Assembly: GCA_900110005.1 (NCBI GenBank)
Contig: FOCC01000016.1
Coordinates: 1 to 34,546 of the forward strand
Source: Ligilactobacillus sp. WC1T17
GTDB taxonomy: Bacteria > Bacillota > Bacilli > Lactobacillales > Lactobacillaceae
Length of the DNA stretch: 34,546 nucleotides
Reading direction: 5' to 3'
Part shown: positions 8,148 through 15,607 of the stretch, one piece after another
Layout of the letters: each line of letters begins with the position of its first letter
Numbering within the stretch: the stretch's first letter is position 1
Made by a program: the position numbers and the translations under genes
Notes under the pieces: model-generated
The model's input: the letters and a program-made list of their open reading frames with translations, nothing else
Told to the model about the DNA's origin: nothing
Database searches by the model: none

Positions 8148-8453
8148 CTAATGCATGAAATCATTCGGTATCTTCAGCTGATATACATGACCATTATTTA
8201 AAGTAACGTCTAATTCATCATAATCGCGGTAAACTTGCCCCATGTTAAAATGTGTAGTTTGCCCTTTTTTAACCCGATTAATTAATACTAAATTAGCCAT
8301 ACTTTTAGCAAGATAAAATTCACTTTGCTGGTGATATGCCTGAATTCGCGCTTCAAATAACCCGACTTGAACACAAAAAATTCCCGTCAAAACCACCGTA
8401 AAAATTAACGCCATCGTCAGTAAAGTACCTGAACTTGTCTTTTTTACCCCAAT
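8148..8453 (-). CDS. comGG: ComGG-like competence pseudopilus protein
   Basis: A 101-residue protein if read from an ATT codon at 8453. It has a short positively charged N-terminus (VKKTSSG), a hydrophobic helix (TLLTMALIFTVVLTGIF), then a mostly polar domain, as expected for the minor pseudopilin-like ComGG. It is the last of seven comG genes. The first ATG (8414) would remove the charged N-terminus and starts directly in the helix, with no good ribosome binding site. The ATT has AAGGTGG 7 nt upstream and overlaps the end of comGF by 10 nt. Between the in-frame stop just upstream and that ATG there is no ATG, GTG or TTG. The family call rests mainly on position and topology. Confidence 0.7.
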   Translation of the reverse strand: MGVKKTSSGTLLTMALIFTVVLTGIFCVQVGLFEARIQAYHQQSEFYLAKSMANLVLINRVKKGQTTHFNMGQVYRDYDELDVTLNNGHVYQLKIPNDFMH

Positions 8454-8950
8454 CTATTCCCCACCTTTTTTGTCGGTACTACAATCTCTTCTTCAAATAT
8501 TTGACCATCATCCATCTCAAGTTTAATCCTCTGATAGCCATGATTGATGGTCTGCTTCATTTGCGTCACTTTATAAAGTAGCGGCATTTTACCAGCTTCA
8601 GAGCTACATGAAACCATTACTAAGGCATCCCGCTTCCAATAATATTCCAAAGCATATTTTTTCTTCGTTTTACTGCTGTAATAAGCAATATAATCTTGTT
8701 TATTAGCCTCAATATGATAAAATTGTCCCCGTAAATCGAGTTGATCAGAATAAATTTCACTCAAAAATTTAGCATATTGAAATCTTTCAACGGCATGCTC
8801 ATCAGCAACCGTTAAATGACAAAAACAGATTACCCCTGCTAATAAAAGTATGCCTAAACCAGCCACAGCTAAAGCTAATTCAGTCTCAACTAGAGTAAAA
8901 GCCGGACTATTTTTTGATTGAAATGTTCTTTTCTCCCACCGTAATTTCAT
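8444..8950 (-). CDS. comGF: ComGF minor pseudopilin
   Basis: A 168-residue competence pseudopilin. The leader of 17 residues ends in Ala before FTLVETELALAVAG (cleavage before F18, with the conserved Glu at +5), followed by a hydrophobic helix and a globular domain rich in beta-type sequence. It has the ComGF length and place. The protein would be processed and N-methylated by the prepilin peptidase (not in this window) and inserted in the pseudopilus. The reading frame begins 44 nt inside comGE, so translation is probably coupled. Confidence 0.85.
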   Translation of the reverse strand: MKLRWEKRTFQSKNSPAFTLVETELALAVAGLGILLLAGVICFCHLTVADEHAVERFQYAKFLSEIYSDQLDLRGQFYHIEANKQDYIAYYSSKTKKKYALEYYWKRDALVMVSCSSEAGKMPLLYKVTQMKQTINHGYQRIKLEMDDGQIFEEEIVVPTKKVGNRLG

Positions 8951-9164
8951 AAACCTTTTTTGCTCCCTTTACGTGCTGATAAATAATTTCAGATTCAAGC
9001 TGATTGGTTTTTTTGAGCAAAGCTAAATTAGCTTGCATGTCAATGTAGGCTTTTTGCTCTTGTTTCAAACTTTGCTGCCAACATAGACATAAAATCCAAA
9101 CCAAAACCACCACCACTCCCAGTCCACTAAGCGCATCCGCCAAAATAAAAGCTTCTTTTTTCAT
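8907..9164 (-). CDS. comGE: ComGE minor pseudopilin
   Basis: An 85-residue small pseudopilin-like protein with leader MKKEA, then FILADALSGL and a hydrophobic helix to about residue 30, followed by a short helical and beta tail. The +5 position after the predicted cleavage is Asp rather than the near-universal Glu. It starts 2 nt after comGD with GAGGA in the comGD end, and overlaps comGF by 44 nt. Its identity rests on position, size and the prepilin-like N-terminus. Confidence 0.8.
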   Translation of the reverse strand: MKKEAFILADALSGLGVVVVLVWILCLCWQQSLKQEQKAYIDMQANLALLKKTNQLESEIIYQHVKGAKKVYEITVGEKNISIKK

Positions 9165-9166
9165 TT

Positions 9167-9607
9167 TTAGTCCTCATAAATGCGATACTGGGCGCCAAAC
9201 CCCAGCTGAAACACCAGTCGATAATTATGATGGGTTAACAGTGAGTGATAACGAATGGTCATTGGGGGCACCGAACCTTTATTTGACACATAACAATCAA
9301 CCGTATAATTCTCATCCAACACTAATGTCTTAGGCAACGGCAATCTTTTTTCAATGTGCCCACACGTAAAAATAACCTGCTGCGGCTTAGACGGTTTAAA
9401 GGTAATCCAGCTGGGACGGTTAGCTTTAATCGCTACACTGGTAATGTAAGTAACATCATTGCGAAAACTTTGATAAAACATTTTCTCTTGATTTTTAGCC
9501 ATTGTTTTTTTGACAGGGAAAACCCCTAAAAGGAGGGTAACACTAACAATTAATAAAACCAGACTGGTTTCTATTAATGTAAAAGCACGGTTTTTTTTAG
9601 TTATCAT
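9167..9607 (-). CDS. comGD: ComGD pseudopilin
   Basis: A 146-residue pseudopilin with leader MITKKNRA, then FTLIETSLVLLIVSV (cleavage before F9, Glu at +5) and a C-terminal globular domain typical of ComGD. It is a minor pilin that primes or caps the competence pseudopilus. It overlaps comGC by 11 nt and has only a weak ribosome binding site, so coupled translation is likely. Two Cys residues (in FTCGH and VDCYV) might form a disulfide outside the membrane. Confidence 0.88.
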   Translation of the reverse strand: MITKKNRAFTLIETSLVLLIVSVTLLLGVFPVKKTMAKNQEKMFYQSFRNDVTYITSVAIKANRPSWITFKPSKPQQVIFTCGHIEKRLPLPKTLVLDENYTVDCYVSNKGSVPPMTIRYHSLLTHHNYRLVFQLGFGAQYRIYED

Positions 9608-9899
9608 TTTTATTGCCGATTTCTAGATGATCTGCGGCAATCTTTTTGGCCTGCTTATTAGTCAAATACCCTTTAGCTTTTAAATCATCTACCGTCACTG
9701 AAGCTACATCAACATCATTATCATCTGCATAAAGTTGCGCTTGCGAATTAAGCTCAGTCTGCAAGGCATTATCATTAATTTCTTTAGCGTGACTTCTTTG
9801 ACTGGCCAAATTAGGCACAATTAATAAAACCAATAAACTAATAATAAATAACACCACAGCCATTTCAATTAGCGTAAAAGCTTGCCATCTTTTTTTCAT
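9597..9899 (-). CDS. comGC: ComGC major pseudopilin
   Basis: A 100-residue major competence pilin with leader MKKRWQA, then FTLIEMAVVLFIISLLVLLIV (cleavage before F8, Glu12 as the +5 residue) and a helical, charged C-terminal domain. ComGC polymerises into the pseudopilus that draws DNA through the wall. Its length fits the family (about 100). The ATG overlaps the comGB stop as ATGA, a 4 nt overlap. Confidence 0.92.
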   Translation of the reverse strand: MKKRWQAFTLIEMAVVLFIISLLVLLIVPNLASQRSHAKEINDNALQTELNSQAQLYADDNDVDVASVTVDDLKAKGYLTNKQAKKIAADHLEIGNKNDN

Positions 9900-10954
9900 T
9901 TCATTTCCCCCAAACTGTTATATAGCGGCAGCAGCATACTTAAGTAAGAACCAATAATCACCAATGCAATCACTAAAAAACATAAAGGCTGCACCAAAGC
10001 CAAAAGATTATCAATTTGTCGTACTAATTTGTGATAAGAAAACTTAGCATATAGCATCAATTGCGCACTAATCTCCGTTTTGGTTTGACCTAATTCAAAA
10101 AAATGCTTTAATTCAGGCATAAAAATCAATGTTTGCTCCATAGCACCCAAATCCTGCCCTTGATTCAGCTGCCGGTTTAATTCGTATCCTAGTTGATAAA
10201 AGAGACTCTTTTTTTCAAAATTAAGCAACAATCGGCAGATATCTTTTAAATCAAGGCCTGAATTCAAAAGCATCGCCAAGTTAAAAGACAGGTAATAACG
10301 ACAATATTGCTGGTATATTCTTCCGATTAGAGGTAGGCTGCAATACCAATAATGCCGATTTAAAGCCTTTTGCTTCCGCCACCAGCAGTATACTTTACCC
10401 AAATAAATACTTAGCACCAGTAAGATAGCTAAAGCCATGATTTGTCCTAACTGGCGGATATCAAACCCCGATTCATATGTTGCACCTTCAAATTGTCTTA
10501 GCTGCGGTTCTAAAAAGATTTTCATGAAAACCACAATTCCAAACAAAAACACCAGTAAAAACAACGGATAAATCAATAATCCCAATAACTTATTTTTTTG
10601 CGTATTTTTGCGTTCCAAATACATTCCCAGCTGCTCAATACTTTCTTCAATTGATCCATGTAATTCCGCAATCACCAGCTGGTAATAAGTCGCTGCTTGC
10701 AAATGCTTTTTTAAAGCCTGGGATAGCGAAATACCCCGCTGCAACTTTTCATCTAGCTCAATTAAATCTTCATCCGGCTTAACTTGGGCTCGCTTAAGAT
10801 TTATGACAGCCTGGTGGATTGAAAAGCCGGCCTTCAGCATACCTGCCAAATCTTTAAAAAATAAGGCTTGCTTTTTGGCGCTCCATTTTTCACCCCTCGG
10901 CAAAGTTTTGCCGATTTTTTGGCGTAATCCAGCCATTTTTAACGCATATATCAA
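9896..10954 (-). CDS. comGB: ComGB, type II secretion/competence inner membrane platform protein
   Basis: A 352-residue GspF-like membrane platform protein. It has two homologous T2SSF regions (about residues 25-140 and 215-340), each with conserved helical segments, and three strongly hydrophobic segments near residues 125-150, 165-185 and 320-345. It works with the ComGA ATPase to assemble the ComGC pilus. I give a TTG start at 10954 because GGGGGG lies 6 nt before it. An ATG six codons later (10936) is an alternative but has no ribosome binding site. Either start lies inside the 3' end of comGA. Confidence 0.87.
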   Translation of the reverse strand: MIYALKMAGLRQKIGKTLPRGEKWSAKKQALFFKDLAGMLKAGFSIHQAVINLKRAQVKPDEDLIELDEKLQRGISLSQALKKHLQAATYYQLVIAELHGSIEESIEQLGMYLERKNTQKNKLLGLLIYPLFLLVFLFGIVVFMKIFLEPQLRQFEGATYESGFDIRQLGQIMALAILLVLSIYLGKVYCWWRKQKALNRHYWYCSLPLIGRIYQQYCRYYLSFNLAMLLNSGLDLKDICRLLLNFEKKSLFYQLGYELNRQLNQGQDLGAMEQTLIFMPELKHFFELGQTKTEISAQLMLYAKFSYHKLVRQIDNLLALVQPLCFLVIALVIIGSYLSMLLPLYNSLGEMK

Positions 10955-11858
10955 GATGTTCCCCCCACTTTCTGGTCATCTGCTGACAAGCTTTTTTTTC
11001 AGCCATCTCATCGCCTGTCAAAATATCAAAAAGCAGCATGCTTTTATTCATGGTAGTTGGAATCAAGCGCTGATAAGAAACCAGCTGCAGTGTCTGGCGC
11101 AATTCAAAGGCGCTAATTCCAAGGTTTTCCATCCGCTGCCAAACCCCATAACAGCTGGCCGCATGCACTGTACTCAACACTAAATGCCCGCTTAAAGCGG
11201 CATTAATCGCTATTTTAGCCGTCTGATTATCCCGAATTTCACCAATGATAAAAACATCGGGATGGTGCCGTAAAGCCACTTTTAATAAAGCGGCATACGT
11301 CATTTCCGCCTTATCATTTACTTGAATCTGCAAAAAATCCGGCTCATAAATCTCAATCGGATCTTCAATGCACATCACCTGCTTTTCAGTCAAATTTTTA
11401 GCTAAACTGTACATCGTCGTTGTTTTGCCATTGCCCATCGGACCAGCAAATAAAATTAAGCCTCTTTTGTGGCAAGCTTGATTTAACCGGTCCCATTGCT
11501 CGGCAAAAAAGCAGCCCTGCGCTATCTTTTGGCTGGGATAAATAATTCTAATAACAAGCGATTCGCGGTTTAAAAAATCTCCCACCGTCGACAACCGCAA
11601 AAAATACTGTTTTTGCTCCAATTCATATCTTAAAGCGCCTAACTGTGGCCGTCTTTTTTCTGATAAGGCCATCTCAGCTTGATACTTTAAAAAGCTAATC
11701 CATTGGCTGATGGTGGAAGCATCCATAACTTGATATTTTTGAAAAATACCAGCCACACAAAACTTAACCTGATAACTATCTCCGGCAGGTAAAAAGCTGA
11801 TATCACTAGCTTTTAAACTAATAGCATCTTTAAACACTTGGGTTAATCGTTGATCCAT
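10890..11858 (-). CDS. comGA: ComGA, competence traffic ATPase
   Basis: A 322-residue secretion ATPase of the GspE/PilT family that powers pseudopilus assembly at the membrane. Walker A is GPMGNGKTTTMYS, where the family usually has GPTGSGKTTT. The Asp box region is VMCIEDPIEI, Walker B is VFIIGEIRD, and the His box is GHLVLSTVHAA. The N-terminal N2 region is short, as normal for ComGA. The start is the ATG at 11858 with AGAGGTG 5 nt upstream; an in-frame GTG at 11876 has no such site. It is the first gene of the comG operon and overlaps comGB by about 65 nt. Confidence 0.93.
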   Translation of the reverse strand: MDQRLTQVFKDAISLKASDISFLPAGDSYQVKFCVAGIFQKYQVMDASTISQWISFLKYQAEMALSEKRRPQLGALRYELEQKQYFLRLSTVGDFLNRESLVIRIIYPSQKIAQGCFFAEQWDRLNQACHKRGLILFAGPMGNGKTTTMYSLAKNLTEKQVMCIEDPIEIYEPDFLQIQVNDKAEMTYAALLKVALRHHPDVFIIGEIRDNQTAKIAINAALSGHLVLSTVHAASCYGVWQRMENLGISAFELRQTLQLVSYQRLIPTTMNKSMLLFDILTGDEMAEKKACQQMTRKWGEHLDICVKNGWITPKNRQNFAEG

Positions 11859-11909
11859 TTTGTCACCTCTTTTCACTATATAAAGACGCCAAAAAAACTG
11901 ATTGTATTC
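11859..11909 (-). promoter_or_regulatory. comG operon promoter region (no clear sigma-A promoter)
   Basis: Between the rbsK terminator and the comGA ribosome binding site there are only about 50 nt. A TATATAG -10-like element is present (minus strand, about 11884-11878), but no acceptable -35 lies 16-18 nt upstream. In other Firmicutes comG depends on ComK or on an alternative sigma factor; which applies here cannot be told. I did not find an AAAA-N5-TTTT ComK box pair. Confidence 0.35.
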
Positions 11910-11937
11910 AAAAAGAGCTAAGAAAAATTCTTAGCTC
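11910..11937 (-). terminator. Terminator of rbsK
   Basis: Perfect 10 bp stem GAGCTAAGAA/TTCTTAGCTC with a 3 nt loop, followed on the minus strand by five T. It separates ribokinase from comG. Confidence 0.85.
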
Positions 11938-11946
11938 CTTTTCTAC

Positions 11947-12861
11947 TTATAAAATTGCTTCAACCATGTCTTTAGTTGGAATTGATGGAATAGCTCCTAA
12001 TTTTTGCACCGCAATTGATGAAGCTCCACTAGCAAAAACGAGGGCTTCTTCAATATTTGAAAAATCACGCTTAAGCTTGGATGACAAAGCTCCTAAAAAG
12101 GTATCCCCGGCTGCCGTGGTATCAATAGCATGTACTTTGAAGGCCGGCACAAAGCCTTCTTTGCTGCCAAAGCGGTAAAATGATCCAGCTGACCCCAGCG
12201 TAATAATCACATTTTTAACCCCTAAGGCTTGCAATTTAACTGCTGCTTCATGCTGTGAAGAACGGTTATCAACCTTAACCCCGGTTAAAAGTTCAGCTTC
12301 TGTTTCATTAGGAGTGATAATATCGGTTTGTTCCAACAATTCTTGTGGCAGCTGCTTAGCCGGTGCTGGATTTAAAATGGTAATAACGCCATGTTCTTTG
12401 GCTAGTGAAAAGGCCTTAGCAGCTGGCATGAGCGGTGTTTCACATTGGGTAACTAAAAAATCAGCTTCGGTAATTTCAGCTTTAGCCTTTAAAATATCAT
12501 CAGCGGTAATCGTTTGGTTGGCACCGCCATAAATTAAAATGCTGTTTTCCCCAGAATCTTGCAGTAAGATAAAAGCTTGACCTGTTCCCTTGTCTGATTG
12601 GGTAACCTGGGTTAAATCAACGCCGCTTTCCTGCAAAAGCCGGCACATCATCTTGCCATTTTCGTCCGCCCCGATTTTACCGATAAAGGATGTCTCAGCT
12701 CCGCAACGGGCTGCTGCAATAGCTTGATTAGCCCCTTTGCCACCGCCAGCCTTATCTTGATCGGACATCGGCATTGTTTCACCTGGTTTAGGCAACCGTG
12801 AAATTCTTAGAATTGTATCAACATTTAAACTTCCCAACACTGTCACTTTATTAGCCATCAT
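11947..12861 (-). CDS. rbsK: Ribokinase
   Basis: A 304-residue PfkB-family sugar kinase. It has the N-terminal GSLNVDTIL strand, the ribose-binding GGKGANQAIAAAR motif, NPAPAK, NETEAELLTG, and the C-terminal PfkB signature DTTAAGDTFLGAL with the catalytic Asp. This set is typical of ribokinase, which phosphorylates D-ribose to ribose 5-phosphate. GGAGGG lies 4 nt before the first of two adjacent ATGs. No rbsD, ribose transporter or rbsR is next to it, so it is a stand-alone unit ended by its own terminator. Another PfkB sugar specificity cannot be excluded. Confidence 0.88.
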   Translation of the reverse strand: MMANKVTVLGSLNVDTILRISRLPKPGETMPMSDQDKAGGGKGANQAIAAARCGAETSFIGKIGADENGKMMCRLLQESGVDLTQVTQSDKGTGQAFILLQDSGENSILIYGGANQTITADDILKAKAEITEADFLVTQCETPLMPAAKAFSLAKEHGVITILNPAPAKQLPQELLEQTDIITPNETEAELLTGVKVDNRSSQHEAAVKLQALGVKNVIITLGSAGSFYRFGSKEGFVPAFKVHAIDTTAAGDTFLGALSSKLKRDFSNIEEALVFASGASSIAVQKLGAIPSIPTKDMVEAIL

Positions 12862-12935
12862 TTTCCCTCCGTCAAAAGATTAAAACCTTTTAATAGCATA
12901 TAACATTTCACCTATTTTAGCTAGAAATTTTTTCT

Positions 12936-12963
12936 AAAAAAAGAGCTAGGGTGCCCCTAACTC
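12936..12963 (-). terminator. Terminator of yebC
   Basis: Minus strand: GAGTTAGGG, loop GCA, CCCTAGCTC (9 bp with one T.G pair), followed by seven T. Confidence 0.85.
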
Positions 12964-12980
12964 TTAGTTAATAACTTATT

Positions 12981-13712
12981 TTAGTCTTCATCTGGAAATT
13001 CAGCTGAAGTGAAGACTTCTGAAACGTCATCTTCGTCTTCAAGACGGTCGATTAAACGTTGAAGTTGTTCAACTTTATCAGCTGGTACAGGTACTGTATT
13101 TTGTGGTACCATCGTAATTTCAGCGCTATCAAGGTCATACTTGTTTTGCAAAGCATCACGAACGCCTTCAAAGTCTTGTGGTTCTGTGTAAATTTCAAAA
13201 ACATCATCAGATGATTGCAAATCTTCAGCACCGGCTTCAAGTACGTCGTCAAGCATTTGATCTTCATCAACATCAAGATCTTCACGTGCAATTGCAATAT
13301 AACCCTTACGATCAAACATAAATGCAACTGAACCTGTTTCACCCAAGTTACCGCCATTACGGTTAAAATCAGCACGTACAGCAGATGCTGTCCGGTTACG
13401 GTTGTCAGTCAAAGCATGAACCAAAACCGCAACCCCGGCAGGACCATATCCTTCATATGTGATTTCTTCATAGTTAGCACCGTTAGCGCCAGTAGCCTTA
13501 TCCAAGGCACGCTTAATGTTATCTTTTGGCATATTAGCAGCACGGGCCTTATCCATAACTAAGCGCAATTGCGGATTAGCGTCTGGGTCAGGACCGCCAC
13601 TCTTTGCTGCCATATATATGTCTCGTGATAATTTTTGGAAAATTTTTCCACGTTTTGCATCTTGGGCGTTTTTACGGCCTTGGATGTTATGCCATTTTGA
13701 ATGTCCTGACAT
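12981..13712 (-). CDS. yebC: YebC/PmpR family translational/transcriptional regulator
   Basis: A 243-residue protein with the invariant YebC N-terminus [22 protein letters not shown]... and the later [19 protein letters not shown] and [14 protein letters not shown] motifs. Domain order and length (about 240) fit the TACO1/YebC family, cytoplasmic proteins that bind DNA or help ribosomes pass difficult sequences such as polyproline. The C-terminus is strongly acidic. The ATG has AGAGG upstream, and the leader holds an 8 bp inverted repeat at 13743-13763. Confidence 0.95.
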   Translation of the reverse strand: MSGHSKWHNIQGRKNAQDAKRGKIFQKLSRDIYMAAKSGGPDPDANPQLRLVMDKARAANMPKDNIKRALDKATGANGANYEEITYEGYGPAGVAVLVHALTDNRNRTASAVRADFNRNGGNLGETGSVAFMFDRKGYIAIAREDLDVDEDQMLDDVLEAGAEDLQSSDDVFEIYTEPQDFEGVRDALQNKYDLDSAEITMVPQNTVPVPADKVEQLQRLIDRLEDEDDVSEVFTSAEFPDED

Positions 13713-13742
13713 TTGTAATACCTCTTTCCGAAATAATCTTCA

Positions 13743-13763
13743 ATTTTGGCTACACGCCAAAAT
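13743..13763 (-). repeat. Inverted repeat in the yebC leader
   Basis: Perfect 8 bp arms ATTTTGGC and GCCAAAAT separated by 5 nt, between a candidate promoter (TTGCAT, 17 nt, TAAGAT) and the yebC ribosome binding site. There is no T-run, so it is not a classic terminator. It may be an RNA hairpin or an operator. Confidence 0.5.
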
Positions 13764-13794
13764 AATCTTATCAAATGATAGACCGCCATGCAAC

Positions 13795-14301
13795 TCAATT
13801 TTGCTTTTTTTGGATGAAACTGTGAAAAAAGCTAACTAAATAGCAGAGTAAAACACCCGTCAACGCCCCCATACCATCGAGCATGACATCTTGGAACAAT
13901 GGTGTTCTTCCTCCTGTCAGCATTTGGTGAAATTCATCACTGGCAGCGTAGCCTAAAGCAGCTAAAACAGCTAGCATAATGGCTACCCAAGCTGATAATT
14001 TATTTTTAACCGCTAAATATAAAAAACTTCCCAGCAAAAAATAGGTGGTAAAATGTGCTAATTTTCGAATGAAAAATTCAATAAACTTGTAGTAGCCCAC
14101 TTTTTCCACGCTAATCACATTACCGGCGTATGTTAACGTAAAATGCTTTAAATAAGCCAAGGCCGGTCTGTGACGTAAAATTCTTTCTAGTAGTGGAACA
14201 GACGTTTGCTGCTGGTAAGTCATCGAGGATGAAATAAACAGCACCAGCATCATCACTAGAGCACATAATAGGTAAAAATCGGATCGTGTCATTTTTTTCA
14301 T
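13795..14301 (-). CDS. VanZ-like family membrane protein
   Basis: A 168-residue protein with four hydrophobic segments. The VanZ-family features are FIRKLAHFTTYFLLG in the middle and AASDEFHQMLTGGRTPLFQDVMLDGMGALTGVLL near the C-terminus, with the conserved His and DE-FHQ residues. The function of chromosomal VanZ-like proteins is poorly known; some affect lipid II-targeting glycopeptide tolerance. The ATG at 14301 has GAGGTG 6 nt upstream. That site is almost in contact with the ccpA terminator, leaving no room for a normal promoter of its own. Confidence 0.85.
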   Translation of the reverse strand: MKKMTRSDFYLLCALVMMLVLFISSSMTYQQQTSVPLLERILRHRPALAYLKHFTLTYAGNVISVEKVGYYKFIEFFIRKLAHFTTYFLLGSFLYLAVKNKLSAWVAIMLAVLAALGYAASDEFHQMLTGGRTPLFQDVMLDGMGALTGVLLCYLVSFFHSFIQKKQN

Positions 14302-14312
14302 ATATGCACCTC

Positions 14313-14343
14313 AAAAAATAAGCAAGGCTTTCACCTTGCTTAT
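14313..14343 (-). terminator. Terminator of ccpA
   Basis: Minus strand: ATAAGCAAGG, 6 nt loop, CCTTGCTTAT (10 bp, perfect), then six T. It ends about 11 nt before the VanZ-like start codon. Confidence 0.88.
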
Positions 14344-14347
14344 CCGC

Positions 14348-15355
14348 TTATTTAGTTGAAGCCCGCTTGATAAAGCCGTATGGCAATTCAATCGTCTTTT
14401 GTGAGCCTTCGTCTTCTTCTTTATTCATCATCTTGGTTAACAAACGCATGGAAACCGCACCGATATCGTAAAGCGGTTGGGTAATTGATGATAATTGTGG
14501 ACGGACAATTTCAGTAAGCTTAGAATTGTTGCTGGTAATGATTTCAAAGTCATCAGGCACATTAACTCCAGCATCACGTGCCCCATTCAAAACACCGCAA
14601 GCGAGTTCATCATCGCCGACAAAAGCAGCTGTGGCATCAGCTGAAGATAAGGCTGGCCATAAAACTTCACCAGCACGATAGCTGTTGTCTGTTTCAAAAA
14701 TCAATTCTTCATCAAAATCAATTCCATTATTAGCCAAAGCATTCTTGTAACCTTGCAAACGGTATTGACCATTGATTGGATCAGTCAAAGGACCTGAAAT
14801 AAAGGCAATCTTTTGGTTTCCATGGTTAATCAAGTCATTGACAGCACCTTCAACAGCTGCTACATAATCAATGTGGACACTTTCAACTTCTTCTTTAGGA
14901 TCAACTGAACCAGCCAAAACAATCGGTGTCTTGGAACGGGCAAATTGTGTCCGCAATTCATCTGTTAAGTTGTTGCCCATAAAGATAATACCATCAACTT
15001 GCTTAGCTAACAAAGTATTAAGCATTTGAATTTCTTTTTGTTCATTACCATCAGAATTGGTCAAGATAATGTTGTACTTATACATAGCCGCTACATCGTC
15101 AATCCCACGTGCTAAAGATGAGAAATAAACGTTGGTCACATCAGGGATAATAACCCCAACTGTGGTTGTCTTTTTGCTGGCCAAACCGCGGGCTACCGCA
15201 TTTGGACGGTAGTCAAGCCGGTCAATAACTTCTAAAACTTTTTTACGTGTAGCTGGTTTAACATTAGGATTACCGTTAACAACACGAGAAACAGTCGCCA
15301 TTGAAACAGATGCTTCGCGAGCAACATCATAAATTGTAATTGTTTGCTTTTCCAT
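14348..15355 (-). CDS. ccpA: Catabolite control protein A
   Basis: A 335-residue LacI/GalR-family regulator. The helix-turn-helix is at about residues 6-28 (TIYDVAREASVSMATVSRVV), followed by the hinge helix region YRPNAVARGLASKKTTTVG and a periplasmic-binding-type effector domain (GVIIPDVTNVYFSSLARGID...). These match CcpA, which with HPr-Ser-P binds cre sites to control carbon catabolism; the length fits (about 333). The start is the ATG at 15355 with AAAGGAA upstream; the frame is open 16 codons further but lacks a ribosome binding site. It diverges from pepQ, the usual lactobacillus arrangement, and a cre-like site lies in the shared region. Confidence 0.95.
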   Translation of the reverse strand: MEKQTITIYDVAREASVSMATVSRVVNGNPNVKPATRKKVLEVIDRLDYRPNAVARGLASKKTTTVGVIIPDVTNVYFSSLARGIDDVAAMYKYNIILTNSDGNEQKEIQMLNTLLAKQVDGIIFMGNNLTDELRTQFARSKTPIVLAGSVDPKEEVESVHIDYVAAVEGAVNDLINHGNQKIAFISGPLTDPINGQYRLQGYKNALANNGIDFDEELIFETDNSYRAGEVLWPALSSADATAAFVGDDELACGVLNGARDAGVNVPDDFEIITSNNSKLTEIVRPQLSSITQPLYDIGAVSMRLLTKMMNKEEDEGSQKTIELPYGFIKRASTK

Positions 15356-15404
15356 GATAATTCCTTTCCTAAAATATGTATTTTCAAGCATATTTTCATT
15401 CAAC

Positions 15405-15434
15405 GTTATCTAATTTAGCAAAGTTTACGGTCAA
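15405..15434 (-). promoter_or_regulatory. Probable ccpA promoter
   Basis: Minus-strand TTGACC (15434-15429), 18 nt spacer, GATAAC. It lies about 55 nt upstream of the ccpA start and directly next to the cre-like site. Confidence 0.55.
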
Positions 15435-15435
15435 A

Positions 15436-15449
15436 TGCAAGCGTTTCAA
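15436..15449 (+). promoter_or_regulatory. cre-like site between ccpA and pepQ
   Basis: TGCAAGCGTTTCAA fits the relaxed lactobacillus cre consensus (TGNAANCGNTNNCA) at all fixed positions but one. It abuts the ccpA -35 box and lies about 115 bp upstream of the pepQ -10, so autoregulation of ccpA is the simplest reading. Confidence 0.5.
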
Positions 15450-15561
15450 AGATTTTTTTCATTAGTTTTCATAAAATGTTTTTTTATTTTTTTCACATTA
15501 TCTTTGGAACAGTATTTGATCTCATACTGGTGCTGATAAATTTCAGTCATTTTCCTTTATG

Positions 15562-15570
15562 TGTTATAAT
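15562..15570 (+). promoter_or_regulatory. pepQ promoter, extended -10
   Basis: TGTTATAAT is a perfect extended -10 about 38 nt before the pepQ ATG. The -35 region (TTCAGT) is poor. Confidence 0.65.
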
Positions 15571-15607
15571 AAATTTGTTTTAAACAATATTTCAAAGAGG
15601 CGATTAT

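Noticed and set aside
11859-11909. ComK box ahead of comGA
   Set aside because: No paired AAAA-N5-TTTT motifs are present in the short gap.
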